Below are positions 1-8,884 of a DNA stretch of 64,000 bases, piece after piece. The DNA lies in the NCBI RefSeq assembly GCF_014077095.1, contig NZ_JACGVG010000030.1, positions 1 to 64,000 on the forward strand, read 5' to 3'. The stretch's first letter is position 1; each line of letters starts with the position of its first letter. Source of the stretch: Colwellia sp. MB02u-6. Its GTDB lineage: Bacteria; Pseudomonadota; Gammaproteobacteria; Enterobacterales; Alteromonadaceae. The notes under the pieces were generated by a model, which saw only the letters and a list, made by a program, of their open reading frames with translations, made no database searches and was not told the origin of the DNA. The translations under genes were made by a program, and so were the position numbers.

Positions 1-83
1 TCCCATTCCGAACTCAGAAGTGAAACGTGTTAGCGCCGATGGTAGTGTGGGAGTTCCCATGTGAGAGTAGGACATTGCTAGGC
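1..83 (+). rRNA. rrf: 5S ribosomal RNA (3' part, cut by window start)
   Basis: The first 83 bases are the 3' part of a 5S rRNA. From position 1 to about 76 the sequence is identical to the 3' part of the complete 5S copy at 180-295. The closing helix 3' strand is at 77-83. The 5' part lies before the window, so this is the end of an rRNA operon running in the plus direction. A rho-independent terminator follows at once. Confidence 0.93.
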
Positions 84-96
84 TTCTATTTAGAGA

Positions 97-125
97 AACC
101 CGTAGCTAACGCTACGGGTTTTTTG
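97..125 (+). terminator. Terminator after first 5S gene
   Basis: A perfect inverted repeat (arm AACCCGTAGC, 4-base loop) is followed by a run of T. It lies between the two 5S copies, so transcripts reaching the second 5S either read through or start anew. Confidence 0.85.
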
Positions 126-179
126 TCTAGACCTTATGACTTAGCTAATTTTTAAATTAATTAACTCATAAAGTTTTTT

Positions 180-295
180 GTCTGATGACAATAGCGACAT
201 GGTCCCACCTGATCCCATTCCGAACTCAGAAGTGAAACGTGTTAGCGCCGATGGTAGTGTGGGAGTTCCCATGTGAGAGTAGGACATTATCAGAC
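180..295 (+). rRNA. rrf: 5S ribosomal RNA, second tandem copy
   Basis: This is a complete 5S rRNA of about 116 nt. The ends are set by the closing helix, GTCTGAT at 180-186 pairing with ATCAGAC at 289-295. The loop sequences (TCCCATTCCGAACTCAGAAG, GCGCCGATGGTAGTGTGG, GAGAGTAGG) are those of gammaproteobacterial 5S RNA. It follows another 5S gene at 1-83; a doubled terminal 5S is known from several gammaproteobacterial rRNA operons. Confidence 0.95.
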
Positions 296-307
296 TCCTA
301 TTAGAGA

Positions 308-336
308 AGCCCGATTCGAAAGAGTCGGGCTTTTTG
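308..336 (+). terminator. Terminator of the rRNA operon
   Basis: A GC-rich stem (AGCCCGA paired with TCGGGCT) is followed by five T. It lies directly after the second 5S gene and probably ends the rRNA operon. Confidence 0.85.
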
Positions 337-764
337 CTGTCTACTATTTAAATATTATAATAAGCCAATTTGAAATCAATATAGTGACTTAACTCTAATC
401 TACTTGATGTTCTTCTTGCGGTCTAAGCGTTAACTAATAACTGCTTTATAGCATAGACTTACACAACATTAGTACTTTCGTATGTTGTGTATATAAGTAA
501 CTAGAGTTAAAGATGAATTTTTCTCTCTTGATATCAGGTCGTTCAAAGTTATCAATGCTGCCAATACTTTGATGAAACTACTGACCAGTGTAAATTATTA
601 TTTGAGCACATTTATACGCTTAAATTAATAGTAAATTTACTTACCCGTTTATCAGACTGTGATTAAACTAGCTTAATTTTAACGTGCTGTATTTTTTGCG
701 GTCTGTATTTATTTCGTTTAAAGTATGGCTCTTTTAAATTCTAAGCTTATAGGTAACTGCATTT
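337..764. other. Intergenic region with nested inverted repeats
   Basis: No coding sequence was recognised between the rRNA terminator and epmA. Three helices can be drawn. An outer 9-bp helix pairs 389-397 with 502-510. A 7-of-8 helix pairs 421-428 with 451-458. A 9-bp hairpin pairs 461-469 with 482-490. Together they would give a three-way-junction-like fold of about 122 nt. Whether it is transcribed is unknown; the epmA promoter presumably lies in the remainder. Confidence 0.4.
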
Positions 765-1742
765 ATGTCATGGCAACCGAGTATGAATTGGTCACATGCC
801 AAGCAACGGGCACAGGTTTTAGGTCACATAAGAGCATTTTTCCTAGCACGAAATGTGATTGAGGTTGAAACCCCAATACTTGCTCATGCAACCGTAACCG
901 ATGCACATTTAGATGCTTTCGTAACTCACTATAATTACTCACAAGATAGCCATTGCGATGAGTCGATAAATTTATTTGCCCAAACTTCACCAGAGTTTGC
1001 GATGAAGCGCCTTTTAGCCAGTGGCTATGGTTGTTGCTATCAAATTTGTAAAGCGTTCCGCCATGAAGAGCAGGGTCGTTATCATAATCCTGAATTTACT
1101 ATGTTGGAATGGTATCGAATTGATTTTGATCATTTCCAATTGATGGATGAAGTTGCCACGTTAATAGAATTAATCTTAGGTTGTGACCAAGCTGAACGTA
1201 TTAGCTACCAAGCACTTTTTATTCAAGAAGTTGATATTGATCCCCTCATGACCAATAAAGAGCAATTAATTGCTCTTATTACTGACCGTGGTAAGTTGAG
1301 TGATTGGCTAGAAAAAGAAGACTCACTTGATACTTTACTGCAATTTGTCATGGCTGAGTTAATAGAGCCCAATATAGGTAAAGATGCGCCTTGCTTTGTT
1401 TATAATTTCCCAGCAAGTCAAGCATCGTTAGCTAAGATTAGTTCACAGGATCTGCGTGTTGCAGAACGCTTTGAGTGTTACTTTAAAGGTATTGAGCTTG
1501 CGAATGGCTTTCATGAGTTAACCGATGCTAAGCAACAAAAATTACGTTTTGGGCAGGATAATGAAATTCGTGCACAATTAGGTAAAGCTAAGCATATGAT
1601 TGACGAAAATTTTATTTCAGCACTTGAGCATGGTCTGCCATCCTGTGCTGGTGTTGCTCTTGGTATTGATAGACTGATTATGCTTGCTCTATCAGCGAGC
1701 AAAATTGATCAAGTTATTACCTTTTCGATAGCAAATGCTTAA
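765..1742 (+). CDS. epmA: Elongation factor P--(R)-beta-lysine ligase
   Basis: EpmA (PoxA/GenX/YjeA) is a paralogue of the catalytic core of class II lysyl-tRNA synthetase. It attaches (R)-beta-lysine to a conserved lysine of elongation factor P, which helps ribosomes through polyproline stretches. The 325-residue length matches the family, which lacks the tRNA anticodon-binding domain. Class II motif 2 is at about residues 99-118 (FRHEEQGRYHNPEF..MLEWYR). The GIELANGFHEL segment and motif 3 (GVALGIDRLIML, near 298-309) follow. The ATG at 765 gives a normal N-terminus. It converges on ntrC, with a strong shared terminator between them. Its partners epmB and efp are not in the window. Confidence 0.93.
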   Translation: MSWQPSMNWSHAKQRAQVLGHIRAFFLARNVIEVETPILAHATVTDAHLDAFVTHYNYSQDSHCDESINLFAQTSPEFAMKRLLASGYGCCYQICKAFRHEEQGRYHNPEFTMLEWYRIDFDHFQLMDEVATLIELILGCDQAERISYQALFIQEVDIDPLMTNKEQLIALITDRGKLSDWLEKEDSLDTLLQFVMAELIEPNIGKDAPCFVYNFPASQASLAKISSQDLRVAERFECYFKGIELANGFHELTDAKQQKLRFGQDNEIRAQLGKAKHMIDENFISALEHGLPSCAGVALGIDRLIMLALSASKIDQVITFSIANA

Positions 1743-1808
1743 CCAACATATATGAATGTAATTGCCAAGGGATTGTGTCGGTATAATTACCGAGTGATTT
1801 TGTCGTCA

Positions 1809-1853
1809 ATAGCACATTAGCCATTTGTTAAACTGGCTAATGTGCTATTTCTT
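1809..1853. terminator. Bidirectional terminator between epmA and ntrC
   Basis: A perfect 15-bp inverted repeat (arm ATAGCACATTAGCCA) with a 10-base loop lies between two convergent genes. T-rich sequence follows on the plus strand. It probably ends both transcripts. Confidence 0.75.
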
Positions 1854-1887
1854 TCAACTTACATTATTGTGTTACCCGATTCATTAG

Positions 1888-3294
1888 CTAATCAGGCAGA
1901 TTTAATTCTTTTAATTTTCTTGTTAAAGTGTTCCTCCCCCATCCTAAGCGTTTGGCCGCTTCTTGTTTATGTCCTTGGGTGTATTTTAAGGCACTTTCTA
2001 GCAATATCTTTTCAAATTCAGGTAGGACTTGTTCGATAATATTACTTTTACCTGATGACAGCTCTTTGTCGAGCCAAGTTTTTAAGTTATCTTGCCAGTT
2101 ATCATGTGAATTTTTCACACTGAGTGGTTTTACATTAAGTTCACTAGGTAAATCTGACATTAAAATTTCTTTACCACTGGCCATAACAGTGAGAAACCGA
2201 CATATATTTTCTAATTGTCTAACATTACCTGGCCATTCGCATTGCTCTAAATAGTCTAGGGTACTTTTGTGTAATGTTTTAATTTCAACGGCTAATTCTT
2301 TTGCCGCCTGTTTTAAAAAGTGTTGTGCTAATTGATTAATATCTTCCTTTCTTTCGCGCAGGCTAGGTATTTGGATCCTAATGACATTGAGTCGATGAAA
2401 TAAATCTTCACGAAAGTCACTGCTATTAACCCGTTCTTCTAAATTTTGATGCGTGGCGGCAATGATTCTTACATCCACTTTTATCGGGGAATGACCACCG
2501 ACTCGATAAAATTGACCGTCTGATAGCACTCTAAGTAGTCTTGTTTGAATATCGAGTGGCATATCACCAATCTCATCTAAGAAAAGTGTACCTTGATGCG
2601 CTTGTTCGAAACGGCCATGTCTTACGGCATTTGCGCCAGTAAAAGCGCCTTTTTCGTGACCAAATAGCTCTGATTCTATTAAGTCTTTCGGTATAGCAGC
2701 CATGTTTAGTGGTATAAAAGGTGCTGATGAACGTGGACTGTGCATATGTAATGCGTGTGCCACGAGTTCTTTGCCCGTACCTGACTCGCCATTGATCAGT
2801 ACACTAATACTTGAACGAGATAGTCGGCCAATAGTCCTAAATACTTCCTGCATAGATGGCGCAGCGCCAATTATGCCAACAGTGTCAACAGATGGGGTAT
2901 TAAGTTGTTTTGTTGACTTTAATTCTCTAGCATGAGTTAAAGCTCTTTTGGCCAGAGTCACTGCGTCAGTAATATCAAAAGGCTTTGGTAAATATTCGAA
3001 TGCTCCACCTTGATAAGCATTTACTGCACTGTCTAGATCTGAGTGAGCGGTCATTATAATGACAGGAATGTGGGCAAACTGGTCATTGATTTTACCTAAT
3101 AAGGTCATGCCATCAATATTTGGCATACGAATATCAGAAATAATTACCTCGGGTTGGTGATGTTCTAAAGCAATTAAAAGATCTTCTGGATTATGAAACG
3201 TACCTACACTTATATTGGCGTTCGACAGGGCTTTTTCTAGCACCCATCTGATTGAACTATCATCATCGACGATCCATACTTGTTCGGTGATCAT
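1888..3294 (-). CDS. ntrC: Nitrogen regulation response regulator NtrC (NR(I))
   Basis: NtrC is the sigma-54-dependent activator that switches on nitrogen-assimilation genes when phosphorylated by NtrB. The 468-residue protein has the full domain order. The receiver domain covers residues 1-120, with the phosphoacceptor Asp54 in ISDIRMPNIDG. The AAA+ domain runs from about 140 to 370, with Walker A GESGTGKE and the sigma-54-contacting GAFTGA loop. A Fis-type helix-turn-helix lies at the C-terminus (QEAAKRLGWGRNTLTRKL). It begins directly at the end of ntrB, so the two form one operon. Its likely binding sites are visible upstream of glnA and ntrB. Confidence 0.97.
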   Translation of the reverse strand: MITEQVWIVDDDSSIRWVLEKALSNANISVGTFHNPEDLLIALEHHQPEVIISDIRMPNIDGMTLLGKINDQFAHIPVIIMTAHSDLDSAVNAYQGGAFEYLPKPFDITDAVTLAKRALTHARELKSTKQLNTPSVDTVGIIGAAPSMQEVFRTIGRLSRSSISVLINGESGTGKELVAHALHMHSPRSSAPFIPLNMAAIPKDLIESELFGHEKGAFTGANAVRHGRFEQAHQGTLFLDEIGDMPLDIQTRLLRVLSDGQFYRVGGHSPIKVDVRIIAATHQNLEERVNSSDFREDLFHRLNVIRIQIPSLRERKEDINQLAQHFLKQAAKELAVEIKTLHKSTLDYLEQCEWPGNVRQLENICRFLTVMASGKEILMSDLPSELNVKPLSVKNSHDNWQDNLKTWLDKELSSGKSNIIEQVLPEFEKILLESALKYTQGHKQEAAKRLGWGRNTLTRKLKELNLPD

Positions 3295-4379
3295 TAATTT
3301 TTCTCACTTTCAAAAGGTATTAAAATAGTAAACTCTGTATGCCCAGGTCGACTTTTACAGGATAATTTTCCATGATGCTGATGGATAATAGTTTGGCAAA
3401 TGGAAAGTCCTAAGCCGGTACTCGAAGCACTACCTGACACCATAGGATAAAATAATGTACTGCGAATATGCTCCGGTATACCGGGTCCGTTATCAATTAT
3501 GCTTATTTCTGCACAAAGCTTGATACGCTTGCCATTAATAGTTTTATTGCTTGCTGCACGAGTTTTTAAGGTGATTTTACCTTCACCATTTAATGCTTGC
3601 ATGGCGTTATGGACAATATTGATAACGGTTTGTTGGAGCTTGTCTTGATCAAAGGTTAATTCAGGTATGGAGGGGTCATAATCACGGGCTAAAGTAATAT
3701 CCTTGGGGTTATCAAATTTTGACAGTTGAAATACTTTTTCAATCACGATATGAATATTTTGTAACTTCATTAGAGGCCGGTTGTTAGGCCCTAACAAACG
3801 GTCAACTAAATTGGTTAATCTATCGGCTTGTTCTATGATCATTGCGGTGTATTCTTTTTGTTCGAGATTAAGTTCTAAATCCAATAATTGTGCTGCGCCG
3901 CGCAGGCCACCGAGGGGGTTTTTAATTTCATGGGCAAGACCACGAATAAGGTCGCGTGCAGACTCCCATTGTTGTTGTTGAAATGCTTCTGCACTGATCT
4001 GTTTTTGTTGATCAATTTGTTTAAACTCAAGCAAAATGTGTGGACATTGTTCAAAGGTAACTGAAGAGGCAGTAATTTCAACAGTGATTTGTCGCTGATC
4101 AAAAAACTCAATCGTTACATCGCTATCACTAAACTCTTGTCCTGTCGTCAGTAGTTGTTGTAAACGATTATTATTAATTGGGGTATTATAAAAAACTTGG
4201 TCAATGGGAAGTCGGTATATTTTACTTAAGCTCTTAACTAGCAATGCTTCAGCAGCAGGATTGACATAGCAAATAGCCAGTTCATGGTCTAACACAACAA
4301 CAGCTGTTACCATTTGGTTAGGTAACGCTTGTTGATAATGCTTTTTTATTTTGTTTAAATTGATCACATTATTAAACAT
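3294..4379 (-). CDS. ntrB: Nitrogen regulation sensor histidine kinase NtrB (NR(II))
   Basis: NtrB is the soluble histidine kinase/phosphatase that responds to the PII protein and controls NtrC phosphorylation. It has an N-terminal PAS domain, an H-box (LAHEIKNPLGGLRGAAQLL) and the N and G boxes (NIVHNAMQAL, DNGPGIPE) of the ATPase domain. There is no membrane segment. The open frame extends to a GTG at 4394. I chose the ATG at 4379 because AAGGA lies at the right distance before it, and because an NtrC box at 4390-4406 overlaps the longer start. It abuts ntrC. Autoregulation through that NtrC box is likely. Confidence 0.95.
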   Translation of the reverse strand: MFNNVINLNKIKKHYQQALPNQMVTAVVVLDHELAICYVNPAAEALLVKSLSKIYRLPIDQVFYNTPINNNRLQQLLTTGQEFSDSDVTIEFFDQRQITVEITASSVTFEQCPHILLEFKQIDQQKQISAEAFQQQQWESARDLIRGLAHEIKNPLGGLRGAAQLLDLELNLEQKEYTAMIIEQADRLTNLVDRLLGPNNRPLMKLQNIHIVIEKVFQLSKFDNPKDITLARDYDPSIPELTFDQDKLQQTVINIVHNAMQALNGEGKITLKTRAASNKTINGKRIKLCAEISIIDNGPGIPEHIRSTLFYPMVSGSASSTGLGLSICQTIIHQHHGKLSCKSRPGHTEFTILIPFESEKN

Positions 4380-4389
4380 CACTTTTCCT

Positions 4390-4406
4390 TGCACTAAGAT
4401 GGTGCG
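4390..4406 (-). promoter_or_regulatory. NtrC binding site upstream of ntrB
   Basis: The 17-base sequence TGCACTAAGATGGTGCG fits the NtrC consensus TGCACY-N5-RGTGCA with one mismatch. It sits 11 bases before the ntrB ATG, a position suited to repression of ntrBC by NtrC, as known at glnL in enteric bacteria. A second palindrome (GTGCA-ATA-TGCAC, 4433-4445) lies just upstream but has the wrong spacing for NtrC. Confidence 0.65.
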
Positions 4407-4455
4407 TTAAGTAACGAGTGTAAATAAAGTTGGTGCAATATGCACTGAAATCCGG

Positions 4456-4983
4456 TTAGTTTGCCTTGTTAACCGATATTCTGTGCATATAAAACGTTAC
4501 TGGAGAAGACGTTGCAATAACCTTGCCTTTATCATTAAGTAAGGCCATTTTTATTTGATGTTCACCACGGTCAATATTTCGCAGAACAAACATTGAATGT
4601 GTTTGTGGCTTCTTATAGGGCTTGTCATCTAAATATAATTGTATGGTAAGACCAAGCTTGAAAATAGGCTTAACTCGTCCTGAAACATAAGCTGAACCCG
4701 TATTATCTCTAATGGTAGCTTTGTCCTCGGGTTGAATGATTTCTACTTGATAATTGTTATCTATGGCTTTGGGTTTTATGTCTAAAATTGAGGTATCGAT
4801 TGAGGATTTTATGGTGTTAGCTTCTTTGACATCTAATTCTACCGCACCAGGTTTAGGGCTATCAGAAAAAACCAGTACTCCTTGCTCGCTGCGCCAGACA
4901 TAAACTTGAGCTGAGCCTGCAAATACAGCACAAGCCTGCGTTAGCAAGACAATAAAAATGCAAAAACGTGCGGTATGAATCAA
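4456..4983 (-). CDS. DUF4124 domain-containing exported protein
   Basis: This 175-residue protein has an N-terminal hydrophobic signal peptide of about 22 residues ending in AVFAGSAQ. A DUF4124-type segment follows (VYVWRSEQGVLVFSDSPKPGA). Its C-terminal half looks like a beta-sandwich (VSGRVKPIFKLGLTIQLYLDDKPY). It is predicted to be periplasmic. No enzymatic residues are evident and its function is unknown. It sits between glnA (112 bases upstream) and ntrB (76 bases downstream) on the same strand, an arrangement I recall from related marine gammaproteobacteria, so co-transcription with the nitrogen genes is possible. Confidence 0.75.
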   Translation of the reverse strand: MIHTARFCIFIVLLTQACAVFAGSAQVYVWRSEQGVLVFSDSPKPGAVELDVKEANTIKSSIDTSILDIKPKAIDNNYQVEIIQPEDKATIRDNTGSAYVSGRVKPIFKLGLTIQLYLDDKPYKKPQTHSMFVLRNIDRGEHQIKMALLNDKGKVIATSSPVTFYMHRISVNKAN

Positions 4984-5042
4984 AAATAATATTCCTTTTA
5001 AAAATATCCAATCTTAATCTATCCAAATAACACCTAATTTAC

Positions 5043-5074
5043 CACAAAAAAAGCTCACCGAAGTGAGCTTTTTA
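5043..5074 (-). terminator. Terminator of glnA
   Basis: A hairpin with arm AAAAGCTCAC and loop CGAA is followed by seven T on the minus strand. It lies 20 bases after the glnA stop codon and would separate most glnA transcripts from the DUF4124-ntrBC genes. Confidence 0.85.
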
Positions 5075-5095
5075 CTTATCTATCTATTTGCAACG

Positions 5096-6502
5096 TTATA
5101 CGCTGTAGTACATATCAAATTCAACTGGGTGAGTTGTTAAATTCAATAATTCTACTTCGCTACGTTTGATGCCTATGTAGGCCTCGATCATGTCTTTATC
5201 CATAACACCCCCTTCAGTTAAGAAGTCCATGTCATTTTCTAAGGCGTCTAATGCTTCAGTTAACGAAGTGGCCACTTGTGGAATTTCTGCTGCTTCTTCC
5301 GCAGGTAAGTCATATAGATCTTTATCCATGGCATCACCAGGGTGAATTTTGTTTTTAATACCATCAAGACCAGCCATCAACATAGCTGAGAAGCCTAAGT
5401 AAGGGTTCATTGTTGGATCAGGGAAACGAACTTCGATTCGCATGGCTTTTGGTGATGGCACAATTGGAATGCGAATAGATGCAGAACGGTTACGTGCTGA
5501 GTAAGCTAGCATTACAGGTGCCTCGAAACCAGGTACAAGGCGCTTGTATGAGTTAGTAGAGGCGTTAGTAAAAGCATTGAGTGCTTTGGCATGCTTGATG
5601 ATACCACCAACATAGTAAAGTGCCATCTCAGATAATCCGCCGTATTTATCACCAGCGAATAAGTTAACACCGTCTTTAGCAAGAGATTGATGGACATGCA
5701 TACCTGAACCGTTATCACCTACTAATGGCTTAGGCATGAAAGTTGCTGTTTTACCGTAGGCGTGTGCAACGTTGTGAACAACATATTTATATATTTGCAC
5801 TTCATCGGCTTTCAATACCATAGTATTAAAGCGACAAGCGATTTCGTTTTGACCTGCAGTAGCGACTTCATGGTGATGCGCTTCAACGACTAAACCCATT
5901 TCTTCCATCACTAAACACATGGCTGAGCGAAGATCTTGTGATGAATCTACTGGTGACGTAGGGAAATAGCCGCCTTTTACGCCAGGACGATGTCCCATAT
6001 TGCCTTCTTCGTATTCTGTACCCGAATTCCAAGACGCTTCTTTATCATCTATTTTATAAAATGAACCACTCATGTCAGTGTGGAAACGAACATCATCAAA
6101 AACAAAAAATTCTGGTTCTGGACCAATTAAAACGTTATCTGCAATACCGGTGCTGCGCATGTAATCTTCAGCACGTCTTGCCACTGAACGAGGATCACGG
6201 CTATAGCCTTGCATTGTTGTAGGTTCAAGGATGTCACAACGAACATTCAAGGTAACTGCTTCAGTAAAAGGGTCAAGTACCGCAGACTCAGCAATAGGCA
6301 TCATCACCATGTCTGATTCGTTAATACCTTTCCAACCTTGAATTGAAGACCCATCGAACATTTTTCCGTCTTCAAAAAAATCTTCTGTTACTTGATGATG
6401 AGGAATTGAAATATGTTGCTCTTTACCCTTGGTATCAGTAAAGCGTAAATCAACAAATTTGACGTCATGTTCTTTAATTAGATCTAAAACTGCGTTTGAC
6501 AT
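5096..6502 (-). CDS. glnA: Glutamine synthetase, type I
   Basis: GlnA makes glutamine from glutamate, ammonia and ATP, the entry step of nitrogen assimilation. It is a cytoplasmic dodecamer. The 468-residue length equals the GSI-beta type. Signature segments present are [19 protein letters not shown] (ATP and glutamate site) and [19 protein letters not shown]. The adenylylation tyrosine sits in [10 protein letters not shown] near residue 398, so control by GlnE adenylylation is expected. A GGAG ribosome binding site precedes the ATG. Upstream are a sigma-54 promoter and two NtrC boxes. The ntrB and ntrC genes follow downstream, after a DUF4124 gene. Confidence 0.98.
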   Translation of the reverse strand: MSNAVLDLIKEHDVKFVDLRFTDTKGKEQHISIPHHQVTEDFFEDGKMFDGSSIQGWKGINESDMVMMPIAESAVLDPFTEAVTLNVRCDILEPTTMQGYSRDPRSVARRAEDYMRSTGIADNVLIGPEPEFFVFDDVRFHTDMSGSFYKIDDKEASWNSGTEYEEGNMGHRPGVKGGYFPTSPVDSSQDLRSAMCLVMEEMGLVVEAHHHEVATAGQNEIACRFNTMVLKADEVQIYKYVVHNVAHAYGKTATFMPKPLVGDNGSGMHVHQSLAKDGVNLFAGDKYGGLSEMALYYVGGIIKHAKALNAFTNASTNSYKRLVPGFEAPVMLAYSARNRSASIRIPIVPSPKAMRIEVRFPDPTMNPYLGFSAMLMAGLDGIKNKIHPGDAMDKDLYDLPAEEAAEIPQVATSLTEALDALENDMDFLTEGGVMDKDMIEAYIGIKRSEVELLNLTTHPVEFDMYYSV

Positions 6503-6567
6503 TGAATGTCTCCAGTGTAGTTAGTACTTAAATACTCAAAAACTTAATTCTCTATTACTTGTGCTTA

Positions 6568-6584
6568 AGCGAATACTGTGCCAA
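6568..6584 (-). promoter_or_regulatory. Sigma-54 promoter of glnA
   Basis: On the minus strand TTGGCACAGTATTCGCT fits the -24/-12 consensus TTGGCAC-N5-TTGCW, with the invariant GG and GC 10 bases apart. The -12 element lies about 66 bases before the glnA ATG, giving a leader of roughly 55 nt. Together with the two NtrC boxes upstream this is the expected NtrC-activated promoter. Confidence 0.8.
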
Positions 6585-6634
6585 AGCTAAAGCCATTGAA
6601 ATATATGATTTTTATATTTTTTATTAATTTAATC

Positions 6635-6651
6635 TGCACCATCACAGTGCG
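6635..6651 (-). promoter_or_regulatory. NtrC binding site 1 (glnA enhancer)
   Basis: TGCACCATCACAGTGCG matches TGCACY-N5-RGTGCA at all but the last base. It lies about 50 bases upstream of the -24 element of the glnA promoter. Confidence 0.75.
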
Positions 6652-6656
6652 TTATT

Positions 6657-6673
6657 TGCTGTATTTTGGTGCG
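6657..6673 (-). promoter_or_regulatory. NtrC binding site 2 (glnA enhancer)
   Basis: TGCTGTATTTTGGTGCG has one good half-site (GGTGCG) and one weaker half-site. Its centre is 22 bases from that of site 1, about two helical turns, which suits cooperative NtrC binding. Confidence 0.6.
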
Positions 6674-6847
6674 TGTACTCTAATCTGATCATCGGCAGTA
6701 TAACAACTGAATAATATTTTGTTGGTTATATTTTTCTATTGCGGTGTATTTGCTGAGACTTGTGCTGTATAATATGCGCCCAATTGTAGCCCTATTCGTT
6801 AATTTGCCGAAAGTAGCAATAAACGAAAGTAAAAGCGAGTAACGCCA

Positions 6848-8665
6848 GTGTTAGATAAATTAAGAAATGTGGCAATTATTGCACACGTTGACCACGGAAA
6901 AACCACTTTAGTTGATAAATTATTAGAACAGTCCGGTACGCTAGACGCCCGAGGCGGTCTAGAAGAACGTACAATGGACTCAAATGATATCGAAAAAGAA
7001 CGTGGTATCACAATCTTAGCTAAAAACACGGCTATTAACTGGAATGGCTACCGTGTAAACATCGTAGATACTCCTGGCCATGCTGATTTTGGTGGTGAAG
7101 TTGAACGTGTAATGTCAATGGTCGATTCAGTTTTACTGATAGTTGATGCACAAGAAGGCCCTATGCCACAAACGCGTTTTGTTACCAAAAAAGCGTTTGC
7201 TCAAGGTTTAAAGCCAATTCTTGTTATTAACAAAGTTGATAAGCCTGGCTCTCGCCCTGATTGGGTTATGGATCAAGTCTTTGAATTATTTGATAACCTG
7301 GGTGCAACTGATGAACAACTTGACTTTAAAGTTGTTTACGCTTCAGCAATCAATGGTTGGGCTACGCTTGAAGAAGGCGCAACTGGCACAGACATGACTC
7401 CTTTATTTGATACTATTCTTAAAGAAGTGCCAGCACCAATCGCAGATCCTGAAGCTCCATTTCAAATGCAAATTTCTCAACTTGATTACAGCTCTTACTT
7501 AGGTGTAATTGGCGTTGGCCGTGTTACACGTGGTTCAGTTAAGCCGAATCAACAAGTGACTATTAAATTAGCGACTGGCAAGGTTCATAACGCTAAAGTA
7601 GGTAAAGTGTTTGGTTATTTAGGCTTGGAAAGACTAGATATCGAAGAAGGTTTTGCTGGTGATATTATTGCACTTACTGGCTTAGGCGAATTAAAAATAT
7701 CTGATACTGTTTGTTGTCCAACAGCTGTTGAAGGTTTACCAGCGTTATCTGTTGATGAACCTACTATCAATATGACGTTCCAAGTTAATACCTCACCATT
7801 TTGTGGTAAAGAAGGTAAATATGTTACTTCACGTAACATCAAAGATCGCTTAGAAAAAGAGCTTGTTCATAACGTTGCTTTACGTGTTGAAGAATTACCT
7901 GATGCTGATAAATTTAAAGTGTCAGGTCGTGGTGAACTTCACCTAGGTATTTTAATTGAAAATATGCGTCGTGAAGGTTTTGAATTAGCGGTATCACGTC
8001 CTGAAGTTATTATTCGTGAAATTGATGGTGAAATACAAGAACCTTACGAAAACGTAACTATTGATGTTGAAGAGCAGCATCAAGGACCTATCATGGAAAG
8101 AATGGGTGTTCGTAAAGCTGAATTAACTGATATGGCACCTGATGGAACGGGCCGTATTCGTATGGACTTCATCATGCCAAGCCGTGGTTTGATTGGTTTC
8201 CAAACTGAATTTATGACTTTAACTTCAGGCTCTGGCTTAATTTATCATACATTTTTTGAATACGGACCTCACAAGGGTGGTGATATTGGCCAACGTAAAA
8301 ATGGTGTAATGATCGGTAATGCTACGGGTAAAGCCTTAACTAACGCTATCTTCAACTTACAATCTCGTGGTCGCATGTTGATCGGACACGGTGTTGATAT
8401 TTATGAAGGTCAAGTTATTGGTATTCATAGTCGTGACAACGACTTAACCGTAAACGCGCTTAAAGGTAAGCAGTTAACTAACGTCCGTTCATCAGGCACT
8501 GATGAAGCACAAACGTTAACGCCGCCTATCGTTATGTCACTTGAGCAAGCGCTTGAATTTATTGATAACGATGAGTTGGTAGAAGTAACACCACTAAACA
8601 TTCGAATTCGTAAGAAATTTTTGAAAGAGAATGACCGTAAGCGTGAAGGTCGTGGAGCAAAATAA
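6848..8665 (+). CDS. typA: Ribosome-associated translational GTPase TypA/BipA
   Basis: TypA (BipA) is an EF-G-like GTPase that binds the 70S ribosome and is needed for growth and ribosome assembly in the cold and under stress. The 605-residue protein has G1 AHVDHGKT at residues 12-19 and G3 [16 protein letters not shown] near 72. G4 is [16 protein letters not shown]-like domains III and V and the BipA-specific C-terminal domain follow ([34 protein letters not shown]). Translation begins with GTG at 6848; no in-frame ATG precedes MLDKLRN. It is divergent from glnA, so the 345-base region between serves both. Confidence 0.97.
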   Translation: MLDKLRNVAIIAHVDHGKTTLVDKLLEQSGTLDARGGLEERTMDSNDIEKERGITILAKNTAINWNGYRVNIVDTPGHADFGGEVERVMSMVDSVLLIVDAQEGPMPQTRFVTKKAFAQGLKPILVINKVDKPGSRPDWVMDQVFELFDNLGATDEQLDFKVVYASAINGWATLEEGATGTDMTPLFDTILKEVPAPIADPEAPFQMQISQLDYSSYLGVIGVGRVTRGSVKPNQQVTIKLATGKVHNAKVGKVFGYLGLERLDIEEGFAGDIIALTGLGELKISDTVCCPTAVEGLPALSVDEPTINMTFQVNTSPFCGKEGKYVTSRNIKDRLEKELVHNVALRVEELPDADKFKVSGRGELHLGILIENMRREGFELAVSRPEVIIREIDGEIQEPYENVTIDVEEQHQGPIMERMGVRKAELTDMAPDGTGRIRMDFIMPSRGLIGFQTEFMTLTSGSGLIYHTFFEYGPHKGGDIGQRKNGVMIGNATGKALTNAIFNLQSRGRMLIGHGVDIYEGQVIGIHSRDNDLTVNALKGKQLTNVRSSGTDEAQTLTPPIVMSLEQALEFIDNDELVEVTPLNIRIRKKFLKENDRKREGRGAK

Positions 8666-8689
8666 CCTGATAAGCTAATATTTATATAA

Positions 8690-8724
8690 AGCCACCTAAA
8701 GAAATTTAGGTGGCTTTTTTTTTC
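8690..8724 (+). terminator. Terminator of typA
   Basis: An inverted repeat (AGCCACCTAAA / TTTAGGTGGCT) with a short loop is followed by nine T, 24 bases after the typA stop. Confidence 0.92.
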
Positions 8725-8884
8725 AATGTTGTAAAAAAAGCCTCGAATAGTTCTAAATACCTCTAAATTCTTTCATAGATAACCTTGATGACGTTAGGCC
8801 TAAGGTAAAATTATTGAGATTATGACTACCGTTATTTTAGTCATTGCCTTAAAATAAATATAATGGTTCTAACTAGTAATTTAT

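Noticed and set aside
4433-4445. GTGCA-ATA-TGCAC palindrome near ntrB as an NtrC site
   Set aside because: The half-sites face the wrong way and have 3 instead of 5 bases between them; only the box at 4390-4406 fits.
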